Shown one piece after another: positions 7,371 to 17,284 of a stretch of 30,444 nt of DNA. Position 1 is the stretch's first letter. Every line of letters starts with the position of its first letter. A model generated the notes under the pieces. That model worked only from the letters and a program-made list of their open reading frames with translations, made no database searches and was not told the DNA's origin. The position numbers were made by a program, and so were the translations under genes. This DNA comes from Alistipes sp. (lineage in GTDB: Bacteria > Bacteroidota > Bacteroidia > Bacteroidales > Rikenellaceae): contig NZ_JAHHQJ010000019.1 of assembly GCF_020026455.1 (NCBI RefSeq), forward strand, positions 1 through 30,444, written 5' to 3'.

Positions 7371-7946
7371 ATGGCAACCAAGAAAAGCAACAAATCGCTG
7401 TGGGTGATGCTGGCGCTGATCGCCGTCATCATCGCCGCCATCCTGCTGCTGCCCTCGTGCGGCAACCGCAACACCAGAAACGAGGCCGAAACGGACGCCG
7501 AAGCGACTACGCTCGTAAAGGTCGGAGACACGGCCCCGGACTTCACGGTCGAGATGGTCGACGGCAGTTCCGTGACGCTCGGCGACCTGAAGGGCAAAGT
7601 CGTGCTGCTCAACTTCTGGGCCACGTGGTGCCCGCCCTGCCGGCAGGAGCTGACCCGTGTGCAGACGGACATCATCGACCGCTTTGCCGGCAGGGAATTC
7701 GTCTTCTTGCCCGTATCGCGCGGCGAGAAACGCGAAGCCGTGGAGGCATTCCGCGAAAAGAAGGGATACACCTTCCCGATGGGTCTCGACCCCGCACGCG
7801 CCGTCTACGACCGCTACGCCTCGAACTACATCCCGCGGAACTTCGTGATCGACCGCAAGGGCAAGGTCGTGCTGGCCACGGTCGGCTACGACGATCATGA
7901 ATTCGAGGAGCTGATCCGCACCATTGAAAAAACACTCGAAAATTAA
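7371..7946 (+). CDS. TlpA/ResA-like membrane-anchored thioredoxin
   Basis: This 191-residue protein has an N-terminal hydrophobic segment (about residues 10-28) ending in LLPSC, so it is either a signal-anchored protein or a lipoprotein modified at C30. A thioredoxin/AhpC-TSA domain follows, starting at VGDTAPDF (51-58), with the redox motif WCPPC (C87, C90). This places it outside the cytoplasmic membrane as a thiol-disulfide reductase of the TlpA/ResA type, which serves cytochrome maturation or protein disulfide repair. It sits between pyrH and frr with gaps of 4 and 13 nt, an unexpected place for a periplasmic redox protein. No cytochrome biogenesis gene is nearby to name its partner. Confidence 0.9.
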   Translation: MATKKSNKSLWVMLALIAVIIAAILLLPSCGNRNTRNEAETDAEATTLVKVGDTAPDFTVEMVDGSSVTLGDLKGKVVLLNFWATWCPPCRQELTRVQTDIIDRFAGREFVFLPVSRGEKREAVEAFREKKGYTFPMGLDPARAVYDRYASNYIPRNFVIDRKGKVVLATVGYDDHEFEELIRTIEKTLEN

Positions 7947-7959
7947 ACCCCCAACATTT

Positions 7960-8517
7960 ATGGATACCAAGACGATTCTCAACGAAGCTACGGGCCGCAT
8001 GCAGAAGGCCATCGACCACCTCGAAGAGGAACTTTTGAACGTTCGCGCCGGCAAGGCGTCGCCCAACGTACTGAACGGCGTGATGGTCGACTATTTCGGT
8101 TCGCAGGTTCCCGTTTCGGGCGCTGCCAGCGTCACCGTACCCGACGCCAGGACCATCCTGATCCAGCCGTGGGACAAGAACATGCTGCGACCGATCGAGA
8201 AGGCCATCATCGACTCGAACATCGGGCTGACCCCCTCGAACAACGGCGAGCAGATCCGCCTGACGATTCCGCCCCTTACGGAGGAGCGCCGCAAGGAGTT
8301 GGTGAAGCAGGTGCGCAGCGAAGCGGAAACCGCCCGCATCAGCCTGCGCAACGCACGCCGCGACGCGGTGGAAGCCTTCAAGAAGGCCCAGAAGGAGGGC
8401 ATGCCCGAAGACGAATCGAAGGACGGCGAAACACAGTCGCAGAAACTGCTCGAGAAGTTCTCCAAGACACTGGACGAAGCGCTTTCGAAGAAGGAGAAGG
8501 AGATCATGACGGTATAA
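7960..8517 (+). CDS. frr: Ribosome recycling factor
   Basis: RRF splits the post-termination ribosome together with EF-G. The 185-residue product has the family length and the signatures NVRAGKASPNVL near the N terminus, DYFGSQVPV and IPPLTEERRKELVKQV, followed by a long helical segment. The start MDTKTILNEA is chosen because an in-frame ATG 36 nt upstream would overlap the preceding gene and add residues foreign to the family. It is the last gene of the pyrH unit and is followed by a strong hairpin. Confidence 0.97.
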   Translation: MDTKTILNEATGRMQKAIDHLEEELLNVRAGKASPNVLNGVMVDYFGSQVPVSGAASVTVPDARTILIQPWDKNMLRPIEKAIIDSNIGLTPSNNGEQIRLTIPPLTEERRKELVKQVRSEAETARISLRNARRDAVEAFKKAQKEGMPEDESKDGETQSQKLLEKFSKTLDEALSKKEKEIMTV

Positions 8518-8540
8518 GAGCGCCATACCGACTGTTCTGC

Positions 8541-8572
8541 AAGAGCCGGACTTCTCCTCAAGTCCGGCTCTT
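8541..8572 (+). terminator. Terminator of the pyrH-frr unit
   Basis: A perfect 12-bp stem AAGAGCCGGACT/AGTCCGGCTCTT with an 8-nt loop begins 23 nt after the frr stop and is followed by GTCATTTT. Confidence 0.8.
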
Positions 8573-8688
8573 GTCATTTTCGGGAAGAAAACGCGCGACA
8601 GAGGTCGGATCAGGCCATACCGCACAAGAAGCAGCACAGGCGAAGTGCTGTCACCGGCAGGAATCCGGAACGGAATTAGCGCTTTCTC

Positions 8689-8696
8689 TACCTTTG
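8689..8696 (+). promoter_or_regulatory. -7 box of the DUF3575-like gene
   Basis: TACCTTTG is a full match to the Bacteroidetes -7 consensus and would give a leader of about 26 nt before the TTG start at 8729. No TTG is seen at the usual upstream spacing. Confidence 0.5.
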
Positions 8697-8728
8697 TACC
8701 AACAACTTAAACACCCACAAGACATCAA

Positions 8729-9346
8729 TTGAGCAAAATAAAATTCTGCACCCTTCTTCTCGTCTTTTTAACGAGTTCAAACGCCCTAGCGCAAGGCTAT
8801 GTCAAACTCAACGGCCTCCTCGCACTGGTCGGCGTGGTGAATCCCGCCATTGAATTCGCCATCTCGCCCAAATCGACACTGCAAAGCGAGATCCTCGTCT
8901 CGCCATGGAAATCGATCAACGGCAACCACATGACCTTCGGCATATTCATGGGGGAATACCGCCGCTACTTCAAAGAACACAACCGGGGATGGTACCTCGG
9001 AGCCAACATTGGTATGATGGCCTTCGACATGTCAAAACCCTTCATCGACGGATGGACAATCAAATGTGAGAACCGTTACAGCAAAGGCTACGGCATGATG
9101 ATCGGACTATGCGTGGGTTACGAACGCATGCTCGGCCAGAGATGGCTGCTCGACGCCTATCTGGGCTGGGCCTGGATGGACAGCCACTACAACGGATACT
9201 CGAAGAACGGAGAGATCGAAATGTATCCCCACCGCCCCATACAACCGAAGCATCCCGATCCCTTCAACGGTTCATCGGAGTGGTACCCCAATAAAATCGG
9301 CGTTTCATTCGGCTACCGTATCTTCACCCCAAAATCCATGCGCTGA
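8729..9346 (+). CDS. DUF3575-like outer-membrane protein with TTG start
   Basis: This 205-residue protein starts with a signal peptide (residues 1-21, cleavage expected after ALA before QGYVKLNG) and then shows alternating aromatic strands: NPAIEFAIS, GIFMGEYRRYF, GWYLGANIGMM, GYGMMIGLCVGYERML, WLLDAYLGWAWM and a C-terminal IGVSFGYRIF. This resembles the Bacteroidetes DUF3575 family of small beta-barrel or barrel-associated proteins, often near fimbrial or OmpA-like genes. There is no ATG in frame upstream, and the TTG at 8729 is the only codon that gives the full signal peptide. It has its own promoter box and stands alone between frr and pckA. The molecular function is unknown. Confidence 0.75.
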   Translation: MSKIKFCTLLLVFLTSSNALAQGYVKLNGLLALVGVVNPAIEFAISPKSTLQSEILVSPWKSINGNHMTFGIFMGEYRRYFKEHNRGWYLGANIGMMAFDMSKPFIDGWTIKCENRYSKGYGMMIGLCVGYERMLGQRWLLDAYLGWAWMDSHYNGYSKNGEIEMYPHRPIQPKHPDPFNGSSEWYPNKIGVSFGYRIFTPKSMR

Positions 9347-9547
9347 CCGCATAGCGCCGTTTATGGCCGGAGATTCATTGCACATCGCTCCCGCAATTCC
9401 CTTGCCCCACAGCTCCGGAGTCCGTCCGGTTGCGGCAACCCGCTCCGTCAGGCCCCTGCGCGCAATGCACATCTCCCGATCCATCCACACAATGGGTCTG
9501 AAACCGTAATGTGCGCCCCCTCCTGCCATTCCACCCCCCCGAAGACC

Positions 9548-9580
9548 GGCGGAGTCCATCCGCCTGACAGGCACTCCGCC
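9548..9580 (+). terminator. Weak hairpin after the DUF3575-like gene
   Basis: Inverted arms GGCGGAGT and ACTCCGCC are separated by 17 nt. No U-run follows, so it may be only a stem that blocks 3' decay. Confidence 0.3.
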
Positions 9581-9593
9581 ACACACGACAAAA

Positions 9594-9625
9594 GAGGCCC
9601 CCGAACCGTTTGGTTCGAGGGCCTC
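9594..9625 (-). terminator. Terminator of pckA
   Basis: On the minus strand a 14-position stem, GAGGCCC plus a GAACC-type inner part with one mismatch, closes on a 4-nt loop and is followed by TTTTG. It starts 24 nt after the pckA stop codon. Confidence 0.8.
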
Positions 9626-9649
9626 CTGACTTCTCTATAATCGAAATGA

Positions 9650-11257
<1,608 letters not shown>

Positions 11258-11331
11258 AATCGTAATTATTTGATTAAAATCCTCTTTTTCAACCGAACGT
11301 TGCCGCCCGCAAAATCCGGACTTCAACGGCA

Positions 11332-11339
11332 CAAAGGTA
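11332..11339 (-). promoter_or_regulatory. -7 box of pckA
   Basis: The minus strand reads TACCTTTG, a perfect -7 match 75 nt upstream of the pckA ATG. A spaced TTG is missing, but the sequence beyond is strongly A/T-rich. Confidence 0.55.
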
Positions 11340-11628
11340 GAAAAACTTTCATAATTGTGAAAAAATTAACAGCCCAAATTACAAAAAATATTTATTATTT
11401 TTTCCCGATAACCCCACAGCCCCCGGCAGCGTCGCACGGCAGCGTCGAAAAGCCCTCCGCAAATCCTCGGACGGATCGTCCGGCAAAAAATCCGGTACTC
11501 TGGATGCACCCTGCCCCGCCGGGCGCATCGTGCTGAAAATGACCGGTTGCCGCCCCGACTTCACGGCCTGCACCGGCCCGGAACGGGGCCGCAGGGGAAA
11601 ATATTCCCGTTCCGGATGCAATTCCGTT

Positions 11629-11658
11629 TTGCAGTCCCCCTTCTTTTTCGTATCTTTG
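11629..11658 (+). promoter_or_regulatory. Promoter of hemW, almost touching the start codon
   Basis: TTG (11629-11631), 19 nt, then TATCTTTG (11651-11658) is a perfect Bacteroidetes promoter. Only 6 nt separate the box from the ATG at 11665, so the transcript should be leaderless or nearly so. Confidence 0.7.
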
Positions 11659-11664
11659 GATAAC

Positions 11665-12777
11665 ATGGCCGGACTTTATTTCCACATACCCTTCTGCAAG
11701 CGCGTCTGCGCCTACTGCGATTTCTACAAAAGCGTCGATCTGCGCCGCATGGACCCGCTTCTGGAGGCCATGCACCGCGAGCTGGACGCCCGGCGGGAAT
11801 ATCTGGGCGGCGAAGCGGTGCGCACCCGCTACTTCGGCGGCGGCACCCCCTCGCTATGCACTCCGGAGGCCATAGCGGGACTGCTGGACCATGCCGCAAC
11901 GCTGTTCGACTGCTCGGCCGTGGAGGAGACCACGCTCGAAGCCAATCCCGACGACCTCAGCCCCGCCTACCTCGCAGCGCTGCGCCGCGCGGGTGTCAAC
12001 CGCCTGTCGATCGGCATCCAGTCGTTCGACGAGGCGTGTCTCAAGCTGATGAACCGCCGCCACAATGCGGCACAGGCCGTCGAGGCCGTGCGCAATGCCC
12101 GGCGCGAAGGTTATGAAAACATCACCGTCGATCTGATTTTCGGCGTCCCGGGTTTCGGGAACGACGCGCTGCGCCGCTCGCTCGACTGTGCCCTCGCACT
12201 GGGCGTGCAGCACATTTCGGCATACCATTTGACCATCGAGCCCGACACGGCCTTCGGGCGGCGGGCCGCCCGCGGGCTGTTCGCCCCGGTGGACGAAGCC
12301 GCCAGCGAAGCGGAATACGCCCTCGTACACGAAACGCTGACCGGGGCGGGATTCGAACACTATGAGGTTTCGAATTTCGCCCTGCCCGGCTTCCGCGCCC
12401 GCCACAACGCGGCTTACTGGCACGGCGTGAAGTACCTCGGCATCGGCCCCGCAGCCCATTCGTTCGACGGGCGGGAACGCCACTGGAATGTCTCTTCGGT
12501 GACGGAATACATCGACGGAGCCCCCGCCGAAGCGGAAACCCTCACCGACCGCGACCGCTTCAACGAATACGTGATGACCCGGCTGCGCACGGCCGAAGGC
12601 ATCGACCTGCAGGAGGTGGAAAGGCTGTTCGGAGCGGAAAGTGCGGCACGGATGATGCGAGATGCGGCTCCGTGGCTGGAAAGCCGCACCCTCATACTCG
12701 CCGCAGGACGGATGGCCCTGCCGCCGGCGCGGATGCTGGTCTCCGACGCGGTGATCGAGGCGCTTTTCAAAACGTAA
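11665..12777 (+). CDS. hemW: HemW-type radical SAM heme chaperone
   Basis: This 370-residue protein has the radical SAM cluster C11-x3-C15-x2-C18 in PFCKRVCAYCDF and, near residue 247, the HNxxYW motif (HNAAYW) that separates HemW from the oxygen-independent coproporphyrinogen oxidase HemN. HemW binds heme and delivers it to respiratory enzymes; it is often misnamed as the oxidase. Other family stretches are YFGGGTPS, LEANPD, RLSIGIQSFD and YLGIGPAAHSF. The start MAGLYFHIPF is chosen because a consensus promoter lies directly before it, which rules out the longer reading frame. No terminator is seen before the glycogen operon promoter. Confidence 0.92.
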   Translation: MAGLYFHIPFCKRVCAYCDFYKSVDLRRMDPLLEAMHRELDARREYLGGEAVRTRYFGGGTPSLCTPEAIAGLLDHAATLFDCSAVEETTLEANPDDLSPAYLAALRRAGVNRLSIGIQSFDEACLKLMNRRHNAAQAVEAVRNARREGYENITVDLIFGVPGFGNDALRRSLDCALALGVQHISAYHLTIEPDTAFGRRAARGLFAPVDEAASEAEYALVHETLTGAGFEHYEVSNFALPGFRARHNAAYWHGVKYLGIGPAAHSFDGRERHWNVSSVTEYIDGAPAEAETLTDRDRFNEYVMTRLRTAEGIDLQEVERLFGAESAARMMRDAAPWLESRTLILAAGRMALPPARMLVSDAVIEALFKT

Positions 12778-12848
12778 CCAGACCGCGCAACCAAGTGGAA
12801 CAGAAATATTAAGTTATTATTAAATATTTTTAAAATATACGATTTCGA

Positions 12849-12879
12849 TTGTTTAATATAAATATAAGTATTACCTTTG
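12849..12879 (+). promoter_or_regulatory. Promoter of the glycogen operon
   Basis: TTG (12849-12851), exactly 20 nt, then TACCTTTG (12872-12879) is a full consensus promoter, preceded by about 45 nt of nearly pure A/T that may act like an UP element. The leader before the ATG at 12932 is about 48 nt. Confidence 0.75.
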
Positions 12880-12931
12880 CGGCCGAATTCCCGTTCGGTT
12901 CATCACGAAATTACAAATCAGCATTAAGTAT

Positions 12932-15900
12932 ATGAGCAATACCAAACACACACCCGATTTGCTGTTCGAAGTAAGTTGGGAAGTATGCAACAAGGTCGGC
13001 GGCATCCACACCGTCATCTCGACCAAAGCGCAGACCGTCACCCGCAAATTCGCAGACCGCTATGTCCTGCTGGGCCCCGACCTCTCGCACGAGGGCGTCA
13101 ATCCCGAGTTCGAAGAGGACCCCTCCCTGTTGAAAGCCTGGCGACAGAGACTCTACAACAAGGGGATCCGCGTCCGCGCCGGCCGCTGGAAAATCAAGGG
13201 CGAACCAACGGTCGTGCTGGTCGACTTCTCGTCGCTGATCCCCCGCAAGGACGAAATACTCAAAAGCCTCTGGGAGTCGTACCACGTAGATTCGATCTCC
13301 GGCCAGTGGGACTACATCGAGCCGGTGCTGTTCGGATGGGCCGCAGGCGTGGTGATCGCCTCCTACGTCGAGACCTTCTGCACACCGACCGAGAAGGCAG
13401 CCGCACATTTCCACGAGTGGATGACCGCCGCGGGCGGCCTGTACCTGCGCAAACACGCTCCCTACATCGCCACAGTGTTCACCACCCACGCCACGGTCAT
13501 GGGCCGCTGCATCGCCGGCAACCGCCTGCCGCTCTACAACGACCTCCCGAAGTTCAACGCCGACGAGCTGGCCCGTCAGTTCAACGTCACGGCCAAGCAT
13601 TCGATCGAAAAGATGGCCGCCGCCTACCACGACGCATTCCTGACGGTGAGCGACATCACGGCCAACGAATGCAAATACCTGCTGGGGCGCGAACCGGACG
13701 GCGTGACGCCCAACGGCTTCGAGAACGACTTCGTATGGTCGGGCGACGAATATTACGCCAAGCGCGACGAAGCCCGCAAGGCGCTGATATCGGTGGCCGA
13801 AGCCTGCCTGGGCGAGAAATTCACGGGCGACCCGCTGATCGTCGGAACCAGCGGCCGCTACGAGTTCCGCAACAAGGGCATCGACGTCTTCATCGAGTCG
13901 CTCAAGCAGCTCGCCGCCTCAGACAAACTCCGCCGCGAGGTGCTGGCCTACATCACCGTGCCGGCCGGCAACCGCGGTCCGCGCGTCGACCTGCAGGCCC
14001 ACTTGGCCGACCCGTCGCAGCCCATCGACGAAAGCCAGTACAAATATTCGACCCACTATCTGGAGAACGCAACGTGGGACCCGATCGTGAATGCACTAAA
14101 GGACAGCAACCTCACCGCTCCCGGATCGAAGGTAAAGGTGATCTTCGTCCCCACGTACCTCAACAAGGCCGACGGCATCTTCGGTAAGGATTACTACGAA
14201 CTGCTCGTGGGTATGGACATCACGGTTTTCCCCTCCTACTACGAACCGTGGGGCTACACCCCGCTGGAGTCGGTGGCCTTCTCGATCCCGACGATCACCA
14301 CGACGCTGGCCGGATTCGGCATCTGGGTCGACAAGCAGCGCGAGCACGCCGGCGTGGAGGTCATCCGCCGCGACGACTACAACGACAAGGAGGTCGAGGA
14401 GAAGATCGCCGACACGCTGCTGCGCTTCAGCCTGCTGGACGAGAAACACGTCAACGAGCAGCACACCTCAGCCTATGAAATCTCGCTGACGGCACTCTGG
14501 GAGCACCTCTTCGCGGCCTACGAGCAGGCCTACTCCGAGGCGATCGAGAGTTCGATCGTCCGCACCAACCGCGCCGTGCTCGACGGCGGCACGAAAAACG
14601 AGCAGATCAACTTCGTGCGCCAGCAGCTTTTCGTCGAAAAACCCGTCTGGAGCCGCATGATGGTCGACAAGACGCTGCCCAAGCGGCTGCATGCCCTCGA
14701 GGAGCTCTCGCGCAACCTCTGGTGGTGCTGGAACCCCGGGGCCCGCGACCTGTTCGAAAGCATCGACCCCGCACTGTGGGCCGAATCGGACCGCAACCCG
14801 ATCGCCTTCCTCGACAAGATGAGCGTCGAGCGGATGAAGGAGCTCGAAAAGGACACGAACTTCCTCGCGCAACTCGACGCCGTGTACACGCAGTTCCGCG
14901 ACTACATGAACGAGAAACCCGACCCGAAGGCCACGACGGTGTCCTACTTCTCGATGGAATACGGTCTGCATTCGTCGCTGAAGATCTACTCGGGCGGTCT
15001 GGGCATCCTGGCCGGTGACTACCTCAAGGAGGCTTCGGACAAGAACATTCCGATGGCCGCTGTGGGTCTTTTGTACCGCTACGGCTACTTCACCCAGCGT
15101 CTTTCGTCGCAGGGAGCGCAGGAGGCGACCTATGAGGCGCAGAATTTCTACAAACTGCCGATCTCGCCCGTGCGCGACGAGGCCGGAGGCTGGGTGACCG
15201 TCACCATCGCCTTCCCGGGCCGCACGCTCTCGGCACGCGTCTGGAAGTGCCAGGTGGGCCGCACGGACCTCTACCTGCTCGACGCCGACATCGAAAACAA
15301 CCTCGAGGAGGACCGTCAGGTCACCCACTACCTCTACGGAGGCGACTGGGAGAACCGGCTCAAGCAGGAGATCCTGCTGGGCATCGGCGGTATCCGCGCG
15401 CTGCACCGTCTGGGCATCAAGCACGACGTGTTCCACTGCAACGAGGGCCACGCCGCATTCATCGGCATCGAGCGCATCCGCAACCTGGTGAACCACCGCA
15501 AGCTCTCGTTCTCCGAGGCGCTGGAGGTGGTGCGCAGTTCGTCGCTCTTCACGACGCACACCCCCGTGCCCGCAGGCCACGACGCATTCCCCGAGTCGAT
15601 GATCCGCCAGTACATGTCGCACTATCCCGACGTGCTGGGCATCACTTGGGAGCAGTATATCAACCTGGGAAAGACCAACCCCAACGACCCCAACGAGAAG
15701 TTCTCGATGTCGGTGCTGGCCTGCAACCTCTCGCAGGAGGTCAACGGCGTTTCGTGGCTCCACGGCGAGGTCTCGAAGGATATTCTGGGCAACATGTGGC
15801 CGGGCTACTTCAAGAACGAACTCCACATCGGCTACGTCACCAACGGCGTGCACTTCCCGACGTGGATCGCCTCGTCGCTGCGCCGCCTCTATGCCCGTTA

Positions 15901-17179
15901 CTTCGGCGACGGATTCGAAGGACACGTCTACGACATCCCGGCCTGGCAGAAGGTCCACAACATCCCCGACGGGGAGCTGTGGGAGGAGCGCATGAAGCTC
16001 AAGAACAAACTCATCAAGCACATCCGCCGGCGTTACAGCGACCCCAGACAGGTGCGTCTCGACTCGCCGCGCCAGATGCTGCAGGTCATCGAGGGCATCA
16101 AGCCCGACGTGCTGACCATCGGATTCGCACGCCGCTTCGCCACCTACAAGCGCGCCTATCTGCTGTTCACGAACCTCGACCGTCTGGCTGCGATCGTCAA
16201 CAACAAGGAGCGCCCCGTGCAGTTCATCTTCGCGGGCAAGGCACACCCCAACGACAAACCGGGACAGGACTTGATCCGGCGCATCGTCGAGGTGGCCGCC
16301 ATGCCGCAGTTCGTGGGCAAGATCCTCTTCCTGCAGAACTACGACATGGAACTCGCACGCCGCATGGTGCAGGGTGTCGACGTCTGGCTGAACACCCCCA
16401 CGCGGCCGCTCGAAGCCTCGGGAACCTCGGGCGAGAAGTGTGTGATGAACGGCGTGCTGCAATTCTCCGTGCTCGACGGCTGGTGGGTCGAGGGCTACAA
16501 GGAAGGCGCCGGATGGATGCTTCCGATGGAGCGCACCTTCGCCGACCAGCACTTCCAGGACGAACTCGACGCCGAGATGATCTACAACACCATCGAGGAG
16601 CAGATCGCCCCCAGATACTACGCCCGCGACACGGACGGCATTCCGCACGAGTGGGTTGCATCGGTGAAGAAGTGCGTGGCCGACATCGCCTCGAACTTCA
16701 CGACCAACCGCATGCTGACCGACTACGAAAACCGGTTCTACGACAAGCTCGCCGCGCGGACTCGCGAGATGAGCGCCGGAGCTTACCGCATGGCCCGCGA
16801 GATCGCGGCCTGGAAGCGCAAGGTCTCGGCCGCCTGGGACCAAGTGCGCATCGTCGACGTGCAGCGCGTGAAGATCGACAAGGAGGCCGTCTGCGTCGGC
16901 GAGAAGTACCAGTTCGCCGTGACGCTCGACATCGCCAACCTCCGGCCCGAGGATATCGGCGTGGAGATGGTCGTCGCGCGGCAGATCGTCAACGGACAGG
17001 CCATCAACGTCACCCGCACGATCCCGCTGGAGCGCACGAAAACCGACAAAAGCCTGGTCACCTACGCCCTCGACTACACTCCCGACGAAGCCGGCACGTT
17101 CGACGTGGCACTGCGCATCTTCCCCAGCAACCCGCTCCTGCCCCACCGCATGGACTTCGCACTGGTGAAATGGGCCTGA
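12932..17179 (+). CDS. Fused glycogen synthase (GT3) - alpha-glucan phosphorylase (GT35)
   Basis: This 1415-residue protein joins two enzymes of opposite direction. Residues about 1-555 are a GT3, eukaryote-type glycogen synthase: FEVSWEVCNKVGGI near the N terminus and the catalytic EPWGYTPLE with E438 and E446 in the E-x7-E spacing. This class uses UDP-glucose. Residues about 575-1290 are an alpha-glucan phosphorylase of the TIGR02094 type: a DUF3417-like start (LPKRLHALEELSRNLWW), YFSMEYGLHSSLKIYSGGLGILAGDYLKEA and the PLP-binding EASGTSGEK with predicted K1169. The last roughly 120 residues look like a beta-sandwich. Both active sites appear intact. The arginine cluster that senses glucose 6-phosphate in yeast Gsy2 is not obvious. 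Such fusions occur in Bacteroidales. It is the first gene of a four-gene operon. Confidence 0.92.
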   Translation: MSNTKHTPDLLFEVSWEVCNKVGGIHTVISTKAQTVTRKFADRYVLLGPDLSHEGVNPEFEEDPSLLKAWRQRLYNKGIRVRAGRWKIKGEPTVVLVDFSSLIPRKDEILKSLWESYHVDSISGQWDYIEPVLFGWAAGVVIASYVETFCTPTEKAAAHFHEWMTAAGGLYLRKHAPYIATVFTTHATVMGRCIAGNRLPLYNDLPKFNADELARQFNVTAKHSIEKMAAAYHDAFLTVSDITANECKYLLGREPDGVTPNGFENDFVWSGDEYYAKRDEARKALISVAEACLGEKFTGDPLIVGTSGRYEFRNKGIDVFIESLKQLAASDKLRREVLAYITVPAGNRGPRVDLQAHLADPSQPIDESQYKYSTHYLENATWDPIVNALKDSNLTAPGSKVKVIFVPTYLNKADGIFGKDYYELLVGMDITVFPSYYEPWGYTPLESVAFSIPTITTTLAGFGIWVDKQREHAGVEVIRRDDYNDKEVEEKIADTLLRFSLLDEKHVNEQHTSAYEISLTALWEHLFAAYEQAYSEAIESSIVRTNRAVLDGGTKNEQINFVRQQLFVEKPVWSRMMVDKTLPKRLHALEELSRNLWWCWNPGARDLFESIDPALWAESDRNPIAFLDKMSVERMKELEKDTNFLAQLDAVYTQFRDYMNEKPDPKATTVSYFSMEYGLHSSLKIYSGGLGILAGDYLKEASDKNIPMAAVGLLYRYGYFTQRLSSQGAQEATYEAQNFYKLPISPVRDEAGGWVTVTIAFPGRTLSARVWKCQVGRTDLYLLDADIENNLEEDRQVTHYLYGGDWENRLKQEILLGIGGIRALHRLGIKHDVFHCNEGHAAFIGIERIRNLVNHRKLSFSEALEVVRSSSLFTTHTPVPAGHDAFPESMIRQYMSHYPDVLGITWEQYINLGKTNPNDPNEKFSMSVLACNLSQEVNGVSWLHGEVSKDILGNMWPGYFKNELHIGYVTNGVHFPTWIASSLRRLYARYFGDGFEGHVYDIPAWQKVHNIPDGELWEERMKLKNKLIKHIRRRYSDPRQVRLDSPRQMLQVIEGIKPDVLTIGFARRFATYKRAYLLFTNLDRLAAIVNNKERPVQFIFAGKAHPNDKPGQDLIRRIVEVAAMPQFVGKILFLQNYDMELARRMVQGVDVWLNTPTRPLEASGTSGEKCVMNGVLQFSVLDGWWVEGYKEGAGWMLPMERTFADQHFQDELDAEMIYNTIEEQIAPRYYARDTDGIPHEWVASVKKCVADIASNFTTNRMLTDYENRFYDKLAARTREMSAGAYRMAREIAAWKRKVSAAWDQVRIVDVQRVKIDKEAVCVGEKYQFAVTLDIANLRPEDIGVEMVVARQIVNGQAINVTRTIPLERTKTDKSLVTYALDYTPDEAGTFDVALRIFPSNPLLPHRMDFALVKWA

Positions 17180-17226
17180 TACCTCTATGAAAAAGGTATT
17201 AAAATTCAATAATTACCGATTATAAG

Positions 17227-17257
17227 TTGTAACTATTCGAAAATTTCAATATCTTTA
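17227..17257 (+). promoter_or_regulatory. Possible internal promoter before the debranching enzyme gene
   Basis: TTG (17227-17229), 20 nt, then TATCTTTA (17250-17257) lacks only the last G of the -7 consensus. It sits in the AT-rich 105-nt gap between the first two operon genes. Confidence 0.4.
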
Positions 17258-17284
17258 AAGGACGAACCGTATTTTATTAGCGAT

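Larger units (their letters stand above)
9347..9649. other. Intergenic region between the DUF3575-like gene and pckA
   Basis: These 303 bases between convergent genes hold no convincing gene. They contain a GC-rich inverted repeat (9548-9580) and the pckA terminator (9594-9625). The rest, about 200 nt, shows no recognisable motif. Confidence 0.6.
11258..11664. other. Divergent intergenic region between pckA and hemW
   Basis: These 407 bases carry the pckA promoter box and AT-rich leader at one end and the hemW promoter at the other. Between them, about 11400-11620, lies GC-rich sequence with short hairpins (for example GGACG/CGTCC near 11470 and GGGAA/TTCCC near 11597) but no credible gene. 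Confidence 0.6.

Noticed and set aside
7924..7959. N-terminal extension of frr
   Set aside because: The upstream ATG lies inside the preceding gene and adds residues not found in ribosome recycling factors; the ATG at 7960 gives the standard protein.
11398..11620. Small RNA gene between pckA and hemW
   Set aside because: Only short isolated hairpins are present, with no promoter box and terminator pair around them; support is too weak to call an RNA.
11665..12777. Oxygen-independent coproporphyrinogen III oxidase (hemN)
   Set aside because: The short N terminus, single CX3CX2C cluster and the HNxxYW motif mark HemW rather than HemN.
14468..17209. A 913-codon open frame antisense to the synthase-phosphorylase gene
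   Set aside because: GC-rich third positions on the sense strand remove stop codons from one antisense frame. The antisense protein is low-complexity (rich in V, L, H, D, E, G) with no domain, and the sense protein is clearly real.
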